DNA from: Dryobates pubescens
Taxonomy: Eukaryota; Chordata; Aves; Piciformes; Picidae
NCBI RefSeq assembly: GCF_014839835.1
Contig: NC_071646.1
Coordinates: forward strand, 4,340,001-4,404,000
Length of the DNA: 64,000 nt
Reading direction: 5' to 3'
In this document: piece after piece, positions 1-19,533 of the stretch
Numbering within the stretch: position 1 is the first letter of the stretch
Layout of the letters: every line of letters begins with the position of its first letter
Translations under genes and position numbers: made by a program
Notes under the pieces: model-generated
What the model was told of the DNA's origin: nothing
The model's database searches: none
Seen by the model: the letters and a program-made list of their open reading frames with translations, nothing else

Positions 1-78
1 TGCAGCTGAAAATGAAATGCATCAGGGGAAGGGTTTGATCCAACCTCCAGTAACCAACCCAAGCTCTCTCCTCCCCAG

Positions 79-6704
<6,626 letters not shown>

Positions 6705-7609
6705 CATGGGGATGAGGATGAGGAGACCTCCAGAATGTTTGTGTGCAAAACAAACAAACAAAACAAACCCAAACCCAAACCAACCCACACAACAAATTGT
6801 GGTCCTATGCCAAGTAGATGGGTTCCAAACCAGTGCAGCATTTTTCTAGGGCTTTCAGAGTTAACAGGTTTTCTAGCCTCAGACAGAACTGTGGAACAAA
6901 ACTGTGTTGTCTTCTGTGTTTTTGTGTTTTCCTGCCACATCAACTCCCTGCTGTTGTGACTGCATTTACTGCTAGGTCGTTTTCAGCTACACCGCAGCTG
7001 CGGCTCAGAGGTGTGGCCTGTTACCAATCACTGATTGTACTGGTTGGAAAACTTCCTAACTGGAAAAGCCCTACTAGAAATAGAGCTGAGGGTGCAGAGC
7101 CTTCCCCTCACCCCATCACAGCACTCCAGGTACTCCAGTGAAGTTTGTCAAACCTGCCAACAGCTCCGGGCGCTGCGCTGCAAGGTAACAAAAGCAAGAC
7201 AGCAAATCCTCCTCTACCCTTACCGCTGCCCTCCACAGAGCAGGGAGCCTTCTGTCTCCCTTACCAAATGAGTTTACAAGGTCCTTACAGAACCCCCCCA
7301 CACACACACACTCCCAGCCAGCTCTTCCAGGGATGTCTTTCATTTTTTTCCCCCCTCCTTTCCTTTTTTATCCTGAAGATGTGAGCCATGCCCCCGGCCC
7401 CGAGGGGCTGCTCTGCTCTCCCCACCTCGCGTGTGTACGGTTACCGGGCAGCTGCGTTCTCCCTGCCCTTGCAGGTTCCTGAGCCAGGCAGGCTGGGTGG
7501 TGATGAGAAATGCAAATGTCCCTGGAACAAAAGGGGTATGTTGTGCTTTCATGCTTTGTGGCAGGTTCCTAGAATTTGTCTCACAGGTGTATGGATGGAT
7601 AGTGTACAA

Positions 7610-7615
7610 AATAAA
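7610..7615 (+). promoter_or_regulatory. CAPZA1: Polyadenylation signal AATAAA, CAPZA1
   Basis: This AATAAA lies about 900 bases after the CAPZA1 stop, so the 3'UTR would run from 6705 to about 7635. The UTR includes an A-rich AAACAAAC-type stretch at 6748-6795 and a short CA run near 7305. No other canonical signal was noticed between the stop and this point. Confidence 0.75.
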
Positions 7616-7635
7616 CAACCTTCCACCAAAGCAAG

Positions 7636-9640
7636 AGGGAAAGCCTTTCCTGTTGAATTTTTTTTTGTCTCTTGTGCCCAGTTTCTTCTCATGCTTGAAG
7701 GGGGAGAAGGGGTTTGGAGTTTTAGCTCAGTGCTCTCTAAATGTTTGCTCTGTTACTTTGTAGAAACAAAACCAGCAGTGCTGCCAGTTTCCCCGAGGGG
7801 GGGATGAATGCAGGTGGCTTTCTCAGGCAGGGTTCAGAGCATGGCTTGGTGGTGAGCCCCAGTTGCTCTTCATTGTCACAGGGCCCCCCTGCAGGTTCTG
7901 CTTTTTAAGCTGGCCCTTGTTTTACTGTTTCGATGTACACAAAGGAGGGAGGTGGGGAGCTAGGGGTGGGACTGTGCATTGCACCTCATGGTTTGCACAG
8001 TGGTGCCCCAGATCGGTGCCTGGACTTATCTGTGTCCTGCTGTAACACTGACCTTGTCTCACCAACTGCTGGCTGTGCCCGAGGCCAGGGACACAGGACA
8101 AAGAAGGACTGTCCTCGAGGACTGGGGCTGTCCTGGGGAGGATCTGTGCAAAGAGCTGCTCAAGGACAGGGCTGCTGCCAGTGGGTGTTTGTGGGAAGGG
8201 TCTCCTCCCTGCCACAGCACAGAGGAGATGAAAGGTACTGGGGATGGGCACCTCAGGTGCTGTGGTCTGTGGCCATGGTCCCATCCAGACAAGCCCTGCA
8301 GCAATTCAGAGAATGTGGAGCTGAAGCAGGGCCCAAGATAAGGCTGTGCACACAGCAGAGCTCTTATCTTCCTCAAGGCTGGTCTTCCCCCCTCCAGGTT
8401 ACACCACAAGCAGCTCACCAAGACTCACTTGTTCCAGCCTTCAGACCATTTCTATCTCTTTGTCCTTCTCCAAATCTTTCACTAGTCATCCTTTAGGCCA
8501 CCCCAGTCCCTGCCTGCCTCCAGGCCCTTCGCTCCCCCACCAGCTTTCTCCACAGCAAGCTCAGTCATTCCATCCTATCCACTGCTAGGTCCTATTTCTT
8601 CCTGGGAGAAGCAGCATTTGCCCTGGCTCACCACCACTGGGCCACTAAGCAAAGAAGCAGCTCAGGGTGACATAGGCCCAGAAACATCCTAATCCCTAAA
8701 GCCATTTGCTATTGTCTGCTGGAGACCAGAGGCTTCAGCAGAAGTTGCAGCCTTCTCCAGAGCAAGATACATGCTGGGCTGAGGTGGACAAAAGTCAAAG
8801 TGACCCTGGTGAATTACAGCAAGCATCCACCTGAGCCAGGGACAGCAAAGCCAGCCCTGCCCAGCCCCACAGGGCAGGTCCTGCTAGCCCAGAGGCAGCA
8901 GTGGTGCTGCCCAGCTACCCCCAAGGAAAGAATTTTCCTTTGTTTGCTTCACAGTTTAAAGCTCCAGGATTCTGCCTGCAATCCCCTACAGAGAGTCACA
9001 AACAACTTACTCCACAGGCAGCACTTTTTAAGCCTTGGAGCCCTCCTGCAACCTGCAAGGGGCCCTTTACCACCATGGTCTATTGGCCACAGCCAGAGAG
9101 TGGCAGTCGACCAGCAGAGCTTGGGTCAGGAGACAAGCACCTGAGACTTCCCCTAACATCCCTGAGCCACAAACAAGGCAAAAGCAAGCACCGTGAGCTG
9201 TGCCAGGGTCCCTAGCTCATGTCGGGGCTCACCTTCCTCACGGGGCAGGGTGAAAGACCCAGAAAGCAGCTCCTGCTGCACTATATGTAGAGGGGGAAGG
9301 GAGGCTGCAGCCCTTGATCTCTCACCTCTACCCCGGCGGCAACCAATGCCAGGGCTGCTGGCTGAGGGGAGGAAACCTAACCCAGACCCCTGGTACTCGG
9401 CAGCCCGGCAGCCCCCAGCCCTGCAACCACAGCCCCGGGTCCGGGATGTTTGGGGTAGCCCTGCAAGGGAGAGGTGCGTACCCCTCGGGGTCCTGGGCTG
9501 CGCCAAGCCCCTGCACGTAGCCAGGGCAATTCCCGCAGCCGGGACCCTCCGTGGGGTGCAGGACTCCGGGCACGGAGGGATGCTGCGGGACCGGCCGGGA
9601 GCCGCCCTCGGTCCCCTCCTGCCACCTCCCTAGCCGCGGC
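7636..9640. other. CAPZA1-MOV10 intergenic spacer
   Basis: About 2 kb with no exon, CR1 copy or tandem repeat that I can support. The last 300 bases become CpG-rich towards the MOV10 promoter. Open frames here (for example 7933-8496) have no recognisable domain and look like chance. Confidence 0.7.
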
Positions 9641-9795
9641 GGGCGGGTCCGCAACCTGCACGGCCCCTTTCGCTTTCGTTTCTCGCTGCGAGATCAGCCC
9701 CGGCGCTGCCCAGCCCTGCCCGGCGCGGCTCGGTGCGGTACGGTGCGCCTCGGTACACCTCAGCACGACTCGGCTCGGCACAGCTCGACCCAGCC
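9640..9795 (+). promoter_or_regulatory. MOV10: MOV10 proximal promoter/5'UTR, CpG-rich
   Basis: A CpG-dense block directly before the MOV10 ATG. It holds an ISRE-like element at 9667-9682 and then a quasi-repeat of CGGCTCGGCAC-like units at 9728-9790 that probably lies at or after the transcription start. No TATA box is close. The exact start site cannot be read from sequence. Confidence 0.6.
9667..9682 (-). promoter_or_regulatory. MOV10: ISRE / IRF-binding element upstream of MOV10
   Basis: Read on the minus strand, the site is GAAACGAAAGCGAAAG. It contains GAAAGCGAAAG, an exact fit to the ISRE/IRF consensus RAAANNGAAAS, plus a third GAAA. It lies about 115 bases before the MOV10 ATG in CpG-rich sequence. 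MOV10 is known as an interferon-induced antiviral RNA helicase, so a functional element here makes sense. Activity is inferred. Confidence 0.65.
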
Positions 9796-12700
9796 ATGCC
9801 CAGGTTCAGCTTGGCGGAGACCAGGTACTGCGGGGACGAGTTCGTGGAGTTCCTGCGGGAAACGGGCCGGGAGCAGGAGCACCGGCGGGACGTGCTGCGT
9901 GGCATCTACAACACGGAGTTCCGGGAAAGGTGAGGGCTCTCGGCCGGACCCGGGCTGCGTGGCCTGGGAATGTCCCCAGCCAGCCAGCACCCAGGCCCTG
10001 GCCAGTTTCACCAGTGCCTGACTAGCATCACCCAGTCCCTGGCCAGCATCACCAGTCCCCAGCTGGGGTGTGAAGCCAACTCTGGGCAGGAGCTGGGTGT
10101 GAAGGTGGCGCTGGGGAGTAGGTTGGGTCCTCAAGGGCTCCCCCACGAGCAGCGGGGACCCGCACCGGTTCAGCTCAAGCTCAGGGGCTCTGTTCTCCAG
10201 GCACAGGGAATAAAGGGGCAGCATTGTGAGGCAGGCCCTGTGCCCCTGGGCTGTGGACGTAGCCAGAGGCAGAGCTGTTCTCCAGACACCAGCCCCACTT
10301 TGGGTCTCCTCCACCTCACCTCAGCCCTGCTGGGATATTTCTTAGGCGCACAGCAGCTGCCTGGGCACAGCCACTCTCACTCCCCACTTCACCCTGCTGT
10401 CACCAGTCACGCTGGCCTTTGTGCAACATCCCTGCTGTTAATCATTAGCAAGGCTGGGAGCACTGTGGGATGTGCCTCGAGCTGTGGGAGTAGGGACCTG
10501 GGAATGTATCACTGCCAGGGGTGCAGTGGTAACACCTTGGAGGAGCTCCCATCTGCACCCAGTCTGCCCCTGGGGCTGTGTAGGGGGCTGACCCCTCCAG
10601 ATGGGGTCTTCTGTGGAGAATCTGGGGACAGGGACAGGTCCATGCCCTGCTGCTGCTTGTGCACTGGCAGGGACAGAGTCTGTGTGGCTGTTGAGGCCAG
10701 ACAATGGTGCTGTGGCACATCTGGAATGGCCATGGCACAGCTGGAATGGCCACACTACATCATGGAGGGATGCAAGATATGCATGGGCCAGTGAAAAGCC
10801 CCAGTCCTTCTCCTCACCCGGTGCAGAAGGGAGCTGCTGAGTGCCCCTCACCCAAGCCTCTGTGCCCACTTCCCCCTCCCACGCTCCTCACCTCCTCTCA
10901 ACTGCTGGTGCCCTCAGAGAAACCTCTCTCCCTGTGCAGGACTGAAGCCAAAAGGCCCAACTTCTCGTGCGTCTTGTACGCTCTGAAGGTGAACCACCGG
11001 GCACAGGTGTCTGGGGGGTTGGTGTACTTCAAGGTAAGGGATGCCCTGTGCTGGGCAAAAGGCAGCTCCTGCCCCGCTCTGGGACTTGCTCTGTAGGAGC
11101 AGGACCCCAGGGCCATGCTGGTGCTAGCTGCTCCTCGCAGGACAAGAAGAGAGTGGTGGTGGCAGACCAGTACTGGAGACCCAGAACCAACACACAGGCG
11201 GCGGCAGTGTCAGCATCAGCATCAGCATCAGCATCTGCATCTGCCTCAGGGCAGCAGCCCAGCTCTGGTCCACGAGTGCTCCGAAGCCGTGCCAAGTGGT
11301 ACGACCAGCCACACCTTGCCCAAGCCTCCTCTGACATGGCCCTGGGGATCCCCCACCCTGGCTGGAACTGACCCTCCTGTCCTGCAGGGCTGAGTTTATC
11401 CGTGGGAAGCATGGGGTGGAGATCACCTCGGAGCACGACCGGAGCGAGGGGCGGATCCGCTTCCCGGTGGTGCCCGGCAAGCCCCGGACGGTCACCATCG
11501 TGGTGCAGAACCAGGGGACCGAGGCTGTGACCCTGCAGCGGTGCCAGCCGTGCCGGCGGTTGCAAGAGTTCTCCTTCAGTGACAAGGAGGGGGTGACACA
11601 GGGACAGTCAGTGCTGCTGCACCCAGGTAGGGCCCCATCCCCTGCCACATCCTCTGCCCTGCACCCTGCCCTGCCGGAGGTGCAGGACCCAGCTCTCACA
11701 CCTGTGCCTTGCAGGTAGCAAGTACCCCATCCAGGTGCGGAGCCAGGCCACCTGCCATGGGTTCTTCCGCACCGTGGTGGTCTTTGAGTTCACCAAGGAG
11801 CCCCAGGAGCACTTCAGTATCGGTCGCAGCGTTGCTGCTGTTGCTGAGAGCCAGCTGGCCAAGGACCTGGGGCCCTCGGAACCTTTCCAGCCTTACCAGG
11901 ATGATCTCCGCCACCCTGTCACTGTCGTCACTGAGGAAGGCTTCCCCCCCGTCAGGTACATAGCAGGATCACCTGCTGCCATCCTCTGCAGGGGGCCCCA
12001 GCCTGTTCTCCAGCTGGGACAAGACTCAGCTGCCTGGCACCTGGCTGTCTGGCACCCCAGGACAGTCCTTCATCCCTCTGCAGTGGGTGGTGACAGTGGG
12101 GTTGAGGACATCCTGCTTGCCTGGGCCACAGGTGGCTGCAGCCCAGGGGCAGCCCAGTCCTGCAATTCCTGTGGCACCACTGTCCCCTCTGCTCAGCTCC
12201 CAGCAAAATGAACTGGAGAATAAAATCCCTCTGGACACCTACGAGTACCCAAAGAGGCTCAAGAAGGCGATTGTGGCTGGACCCAATGCCAGTGCCAACC
12301 CCAGCTGGGCTGCCATGCAGTGAGTACCAAGGGGTGGGGGTAACACCACCCAGCCCTGTGCCTCCCACCCACTGCCCTTTGGCTGAAGTGTCCCCAGGGC
12401 ACAGTGACCTCCCTGCTGCCTGCAGGACGCTGCTGGAGGCTCCCCTGCATGCGGAGAACTACCAGGAGAAGTTCCAGCTGCTGCTGCACCTAGAGGAGAT
12501 CCAGATGGAGGTGGACATCCGTCGCTACGACATGAAGGACGTGACCATGGAGCAGGACAGGGGGCTGCTGGTCCTCAAGGTGTGTAGAGCGAGCTGGGGG
12601 GCCAGGAAGGGCGCTGGGGCTCGGGAGTGCCTGGCCTCACGCTGGCTGCTTGGCAGGTGCCCGGTGTGGCTGAGAACCGCCCGTCCGTGCTGAAAGGAGA

Positions 12701-15700
12701 CCACCTCTATGTCAACCTGAGCAGCGAGCGGGACCACTCCCCACTCGTGCAGTACAAAGGCTACGTGCACGGCGTGGAGCTGGAGAGGGTCAAGCTTGGC
12801 TTCTCCACCAAGTGAGTGGTGTCCAGCCCCGGCCAGGCTGGCAGAGCTCTGCTAGCCCTACTTGGACCCACCAGGCATGGGCTGGGACAGGCTGGGGAGG
12901 ACATGGGGGAGTGTCCCTATGGCCTGCTCACCCCACTCCTTCCCAGGCTGCAGAAGAAGTTTGTGAACAACATGAAGTTCGATGTGACCTTCACCTTCAG
13001 CCGGCTGCCGCTGCGGATGCAGCACCGTGCTGTGGAGCTGGCCATGCAGCATGGCTTGGCCAGCCTCCTCTTCCCTTCTGCCTCCTGCCACCAGCCCCTC
13101 CTCACAGGCACCTTCCAGCCCCGGTGAGTCCAAGTGCTGGAGGGGACAGGGTGGGATGGGAGATGAGGAGAGCCTGGGGACCCAGCACACTCAGCCCAGG
13201 CTCCTGCAGGTGGTTTGACCGCAAGCTGCAGTCCAACGAGGAGCAGTGCAGAGCTGTGACACACATCGTGATGGGGATATCCAGGCCAGCTCCATACCTC
13301 GTCTTTGGTCCCCCTGGGACTGGCAAGACAGTCACCATGGTGGAGGCCATCAAGCAGGTGAACAGCCACCAACCTGGCCCAGCCCCCCAGGGTCATTGCT
13401 GCCCTCCCTGGCCCGTGGCACTCACTGGCCCCTCTTGCCACCTAGGTGTGGACGTGCCTCAAGGACTCCCGGATCTTGGCCTGTGCCCCTTCCAACAGCG
13501 CTGCAGACCTGCTGTGCCAGCGCCTCATCAAGGACCTTGCTCCACGGTACATCTACAGGCTGATAGCAAAATCCAGGAACTTCCAGGAGGTGCCTGATGA
13601 TATCAGGGTAGGTTCCTCTACCTCCATCCTGGCACCCCACAGCCCATCTGTGTTGGTGGCCCTGGGGAGAGCAGGGTCCCACCAAACGCCTGTGTTTCAG
13701 TGCTGCTGCAACTGGGACGATGAGCAGAGCTGCTATGTGTACCCGAGCAAGGAGAAACTGGGCTGCTACCGCATCATTGTCACCACACTGGTGACAGCAG
13801 GAAGGTCAGAGGACCTGGGGTTGTCCCCCAGCACCCACAGTGGGGGTGGGGCCCAGGGGCTGCCTCACAGCTAGGCTGTGAGGGCAGCAGGGAAGGGGTG
13901 TGGAGAAGAGTGGACCGGGGACAGGACCCCTCCTCTGAGGGAGGGTGAGGACCAGGGCAGTGGGGAAAGGGTGAGTAGCTGGGACAGGGATGCTGAGGAA
14001 GCCTCACTCAGCTCTCCCCCAGGCTGGTGTCAGCCGAATTCCCCCCAGGGTTTTTCTCCCACGTCTTCATCGATGAGTGTGGCCAGGCACTGGAGCCCGA
14101 GAGTGTGATCGCCATCACGGGTGAGTGGTGCCCAGCTGCCCTCTTGGGGACCAGCTTCTCTGTATGACTTGAAGATCCCCTTGTCCCCCACTGAACTCTC
14201 CCTCTGCCCAGGGCTCCTGACTCCCATGGACCAGAAGACCAACCCCAACGGGGGGCAGCTGGTGTTGGCAGGAGACCCTCAGCAGCTGGGTTATGTCCTG
14301 ACGTCACCACTGGCCATCGAGCACGGCTTGGGTGAGTGGGGTGAGGGGTGAGGCTGCTGCCAACAGCTGGGGTGGCCAAGCAGCCTTGTGTGGAGCCACA
14401 GGGTCCCTCTGGGCACAGGCACCTCGCTGCTGGAGAGGCTGATGCTGCACAATCCCCTGTACAAGAAGTCAGACAGAGGATATGACCCTCGGTTTGTCAC
14501 CAAACTGCTCTGGAACTACAGGTGAGGATGGGGACAGCACACCGATGGGCACAGGCAGGGTCCAGAGCCCTGCAGTGTCACAGGAGATGGCAGCAAACCC
14601 TCTGTTCCCAGTGCACCGTGCCTGGGAGGGTGCTGGGGCTGCATGGCACCCACCCTGGGCTCTGTCCTGCCTTTGCCAGGTCCCACGAGGCCATCCTCAA
14701 GATCCCCAATGAGCTCTTCTATGACAATGAGCTGAGAGCCTGCGAGCGCTGCGAGCTCGACGTCCGCAACACCTACTGTGCCTGGGAAGAGCTCCCCAAA
14801 AAAGTGAGGGGGGCAGCAGGGAGGGGGGTGGGGGAGCCCTGAGCCGCAGGTCTCCACCTGCCCAACACTGTCCATCCCCAGGGCTTCCCCATCATCTTCC
14901 ATGGGGTCTGTGGGGAAGACCAGAGAGAGGCCAAGAGCCCCTCGTTCTTCAACACGGCTGAGATTGAGGTGCTGGTTCGCTACCTCAAGAAGCTGCTGCA
15001 GAGTGGGGGCAAGAAGGGCATCCCTAGCATCTCGCCCAAGGAGATTGGCATCATCTCTCCCTACAGGAAGCAGGTGAGGGGTACATCTCATGGGGAGAGA
15101 TACCCCCCCACCCAAGGGGTAGGGGACACTGGGATAGATGGGCAGCCCCAGGGTGGCACCCCAGGGTGGCTCTGTGGTGGCTGGACTGTGCTGTGTGCCT
15201 TTCCTAGGTGGAGAAGATCCGGAGAGCCATCACCTCCCTGGACCCTGACCTGAAGGCACTGCCAGACATCAACCAGCTGAAGGTATGGTCCTGGGCGTGG
15301 GGCAGAGAGGAGCCCACCCTGTTGTGGGGGTGCTTCCTGGCCCCTCACCAGCTGTCCCCACCCCAGGTGGGCTCTGTGGAGCAGTTCCAGGGCCAGGAGC
15401 GCCGGGTCATCCTCATCTCCACTGTGCGCAGCTGCAACGAGTTCCTCGCGCTCGATGAGACCTTCAGGCTGGGCTTCCTCAAGAACCCCAAGGTACCTTG
15501 CTGCCCCGAGCCAGGCCCTCCTCTTAGCACCCCCTGCTGCCCTCCACTCTCCTGCAGCCAGCAGAGCTGCTGCGGGAGCTCAGCCCTGCGCTGAAGGTGC
15601 CTGCACCCAGGCGGGGCTCGGAGGGACCTAGCAGAGCTTCTGCAGGGCCTGCTGTGACAGGACAAGAGGTGATGGTTTGAAACCAAAAGAGGGAGATTCA

Positions 15701-16285
15701 GACTGGAGAGAAGGGAGAAATGTTTGACACCAAGGGTGGTGAGACCCTGACCCAGGTTGGCTAGTGTCCTGGAACCATCCCAGGTCAGGTTGTTCAGGGC
15801 TCTGAGCAACCTGCTCTAGTTGCAGAACCTGCTGACTGGGGGCGTGGGGGGAAGGGTTGGACTGGATGAGCTTTACAGCTCCCTCCTCCCCAAAACCATT
15901 CTGTCATTCTCTTGTTCTCCTCTCAGAGGCTCAACGTGGCCATCACCAGGGCCAAGGCTCTGCTGATCGTGGTGGGTAACCCAGCTGTGCTCAGCAAGGA
16001 CCAGCACTGGCAGAGGTGAGCCCTGCCCTGCTCCAGAGCTCCTGCTTGCCCTTCCCTGCCACTCGCCGATGGTGCCTGGCCATGCCAGTGCTATGCAGGC
16101 AGTGAGGCCAGTGCCAGCAGCAAGGCCAGTGCCACCTCCTGCCCATACTGCCTTTGCTCTGTGCCCACAGGTTCCTCAGGTACTGCAGGGAGCAGGGGGG
16201 CTACACTGGCTACCCCTACAAGGACGAGAGCCCAGATGAGGATGGCCTTGCTGCTGACCTCGGTGCCCTGCACCTTGGCAATTAG
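9796..16285 (+). CDS. MOV10: MOV10 RNA helicase, UPF1-like SF1 (21 exons)
   Basis: A 5'-to-3' RNA helicase of P-bodies that works with Argonaute/UPF1 and restricts retroelements and viruses. Exons: 9796-9929, 10940-11033, 11141-11307, 11388-11626, 11715-11955, 12197-12319, 12426-12579, 12657-12811, 12947-13123, 13210-13357, 13446-13607, 13701-13804, 14023-14120, 14212-14331, 14419-14521, 14680-14803, 14882-15073, 15208-15282, 15367-15492, 15927-16015 and 16171-16285. They sum to 2940 bases (979 aa; human 1003). Helicase motif I GPPGTGKT lies near residues 528-535, motif II DECGQ near 650-654, the motif V-region QFQGQE near 876-881 and NVAITRAK near 915-922. The start [10 protein letters not shown] aligns with the human N-terminus. 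The exon 3 end is uncertain: homology favours 11307 with a GC donor, but GT donors after 11298 or 11295 also keep phase. Exon 3 also encodes a Ser-Ala repeat. Confidence 0.96.
11207..11251 (+). repeat. MOV10: Coding (GCATCA)n hexamer tract in MOV10 exon 3
   Basis: Six-base AGCATC units with TCA/TCT variants encode about seven alternating Ser-Ala pairs. The tract sits where human MOV10 has unrelated sequence between the N-terminal segment and the conserved GKHGV block. It probably forms a length-variable linker. Confidence 0.85.
15651..15911 (+). mobile_element. Old CR1 fragment in MOV10 intron 19
   Basis: From ACAGGACAAGAGGTGATGG to the AACCATTCTGTCATTC terminus, matching the CR1 3' end with heavy divergence. 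The terminus is only about 15 bases before the MOV10 exon at 15927. This explains why that intron is the longest in the 3' half of the gene. Confidence 0.8.
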
Positions 16286-16995
16286 CAGCCAGGTGAGCAG
16301 GGCCTGGAATTGTCCACAGAGCTGTGGCTGGAATGGGGTCAGGAGTGGCACACCCAGAGCCAGGCTTCACCCTGCCACCTGCAGCACCAGGAAGCTTCTC
16401 CTGAGCAACTGGGACAGGGCTCAGGATGGGCTCTTGCTCAGGGGGCTGCCTGTCCCCTCCTGAGCCAGGGGCCAGCTCTGCCATGAGGTTTCTCTGCAGG
16501 AAACCCCACTGGGAGAGAAGGAGAAGCCCTGTGGAGCTTCAGCACCCTTCAGCCTGCAGCAGTCGCTTCCCCCCACCTTTGGCCTGGGGTGCTCAGTGAC
16601 GCCCATACATCCCTGCAGAGATGGGCAAGGGGATCCTGACAGCCATCAGTGACAGCCAAGAGCCCTGGCATGGGCTGGGGTAGAGACTTCCCCTCACAGA
16701 GTGGGACCACACCAGTGCTGAACTGGGACCACTCTGCTTTTTGAGCAGTTTTTGATACTGTTGTGGAAAGCCTTGTGCCTGGTCTCATCCATCCATGAAC
16801 AGCTCAGACCAGAGCTTGTCCTCTGAAGAGCATCACTGGGTGCCCAGGGGAGCCTGGTGCTGCTGTGGTGGGAGGTGGGTGCAGGCAGCAGGCAGAGACC
16901 AGGCTGGGCACAGGGTGGCTGCTGTCCCCTGTCCGGTACCACCTGGCCTAAGAGCTGGCATGGCCACACAGGCACACCTCACTTTGTTTCCCTGA

Positions 16996-17001
16996 AATAA
17001 A
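16996..17001 (+). promoter_or_regulatory. MOV10: Polyadenylation signal AATAAA, MOV10
   Basis: It lies about 710 bases after the MOV10 stop and is followed by an A-run at 17011-17019. The 3' end of MOV10 would fall near 17.02 kb. Confidence 0.75.
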
Positions 17002-17021
17002 TGTTTAGAGAAAAAAAAAGC

Positions 17022-17375
17022 TGTGTTGATCTTGAGTCCTGGGCTCTGCCACCACCACTGGGACTGCTGCAGAGGGGTGGGCTGGCTGCAGCCCTGCTCC
17101 AGGATGGTCACAGAGGAGGGGTAGCTCCAGCACACTCCACACCAGGGAGTGGGCACAGCTGGGGAGCTCCCACTCTGCCCTCCCCATATAAGCTTCTCCC
17201 TGGGTCCTATCCCAGCCCACGGTGATGAGCCCTGATCCTGCACCAGCGGCTGGAGCAAGGAGGGCTGGGGCCGAGCAAGCCCCGTACCCTGCAGCACATG
17301 GACCCAGCCCCCAGGCAGCAGCCTGGGCAGGGGCACACAGGGCAGCCAGAGGCATGCCACGCAAGCAGAGTTACA
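17022..17375. other. Short MOV10/RHOC tail-to-tail spacer
   Basis: About 350 bases between the predicted 3' ends of two convergent genes. Nothing else is recognised here. Confidence 0.65.
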
Positions 17376-17397
17376 GTTACTAAAATACCAGTTTGCA

Positions 17398-17403
17398 TTT
17401 ATT
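17398..17403 (-). promoter_or_regulatory. RHOC: Polyadenylation signal AATAAA, RHOC
   Basis: TTTATT on the plus strand reads AATAAA on the minus strand, 550 bases beyond the RHOC stop. The RHOC 3'UTR would be 17952 down to about 17.38 kb. Confidence 0.75.
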
Positions 17404-17952
17404 CTCCCAGCTATGCAGTTCAGTTTACTGGTGCCAAGTCCGTGACCAGTGCAGACTGGAAGGCAGCATTACTGGCAGAGCTGGGCAGAGGCACAGTCCC
17501 GTGGGCAGAGCACTTCTGGCAGCAGCCAAGCCCAGCTCTGCCCACAGATGAGGCTGAAAGCTGCCCTGGACACGTCCCTGTGAAACGCTGGTGTGTGCTG
17601 TCCACCCCGAGGGCACAGCAGACCCCACGGGCGAGCTGCAGGCGCTGGCACCTCCAGCCGCTGTGGCACCTGCCCGGAGCCGGGGAGGGAGAGTGAACAC
17701 CACGGCGATCCCCGTGGCAGAGGCACAACCGGGGAGGTTGGTACAGAATGGGGAGACACAGGGGAGCTACGGACAGCCCTGTCCATGGGTATGGAAGGCA
17801 CTGGCCCCGCACGGTCCCGGAGCCTCACAGGGTCACCCCACGGGCTTGGGGTGGCAGCTCTCGTGCAGAAGGTTGGGGGCAGGTACTGGCACCACCAGGT
17901 CCCACTTCGGCCGGCCGCCAGCGCTGGCAGCTGCCTGCTGGCCCCGGGCTGC

Positions 17953-19156
<1,204 letters not shown>

Positions 19157-19396
19157 TCAGCAGGGACACAGCAGGGGGGCAGTGGGATGCAGCACCCACA
19201 GCTAGTCCATGCTCCCCACCCCTCCCTCCCCAAAGTCTTTTGCATAACTGCCCAGGAAGGTACCAGCCACAGGTATCTGGCCACACACCAGCATGAGCTG
19301 AGTGCTGGGACAGAAACACTCCCAGCCCCACACTCCAGCTCCCACACTGGTGCTGCAAGAACCAGCCTCTCTGGAACCTCTCAAATCCATCACCAT

Positions 19397-19533
19397 GAAT
19401 AGAATAGAATAGAATAAACCAGGTTGGAAGAGACCTTCAAGATCATCGTCTCCAACCCATCAACCAATCCAACCCACCTAAACAACTAAACCATGGCACC
19501 AAGCACCCCATCAAGTCTCCTCCTGAGCACCTC
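19397..19533 (-). mobile_element. CR1 LINE fragment with GAATA-type tail
   Basis: It starts with GAATAGAATAGAATAGAATA, then AACCAGGTTGGAAGAGACCT and the reverse complement of the CR1 3' end. It is 5'-truncated and lies in the presumed RHOC 5' intron, about 260 bases upstream of the first coding exon. Confidence 0.9.

Noticed and set aside
9370-10025. Overlapping open frames of 130-180 codons around the MOV10 promoter
   Set aside because: CpG-island shadows; the MOV10 first exon in its own frame explains the coding signal.
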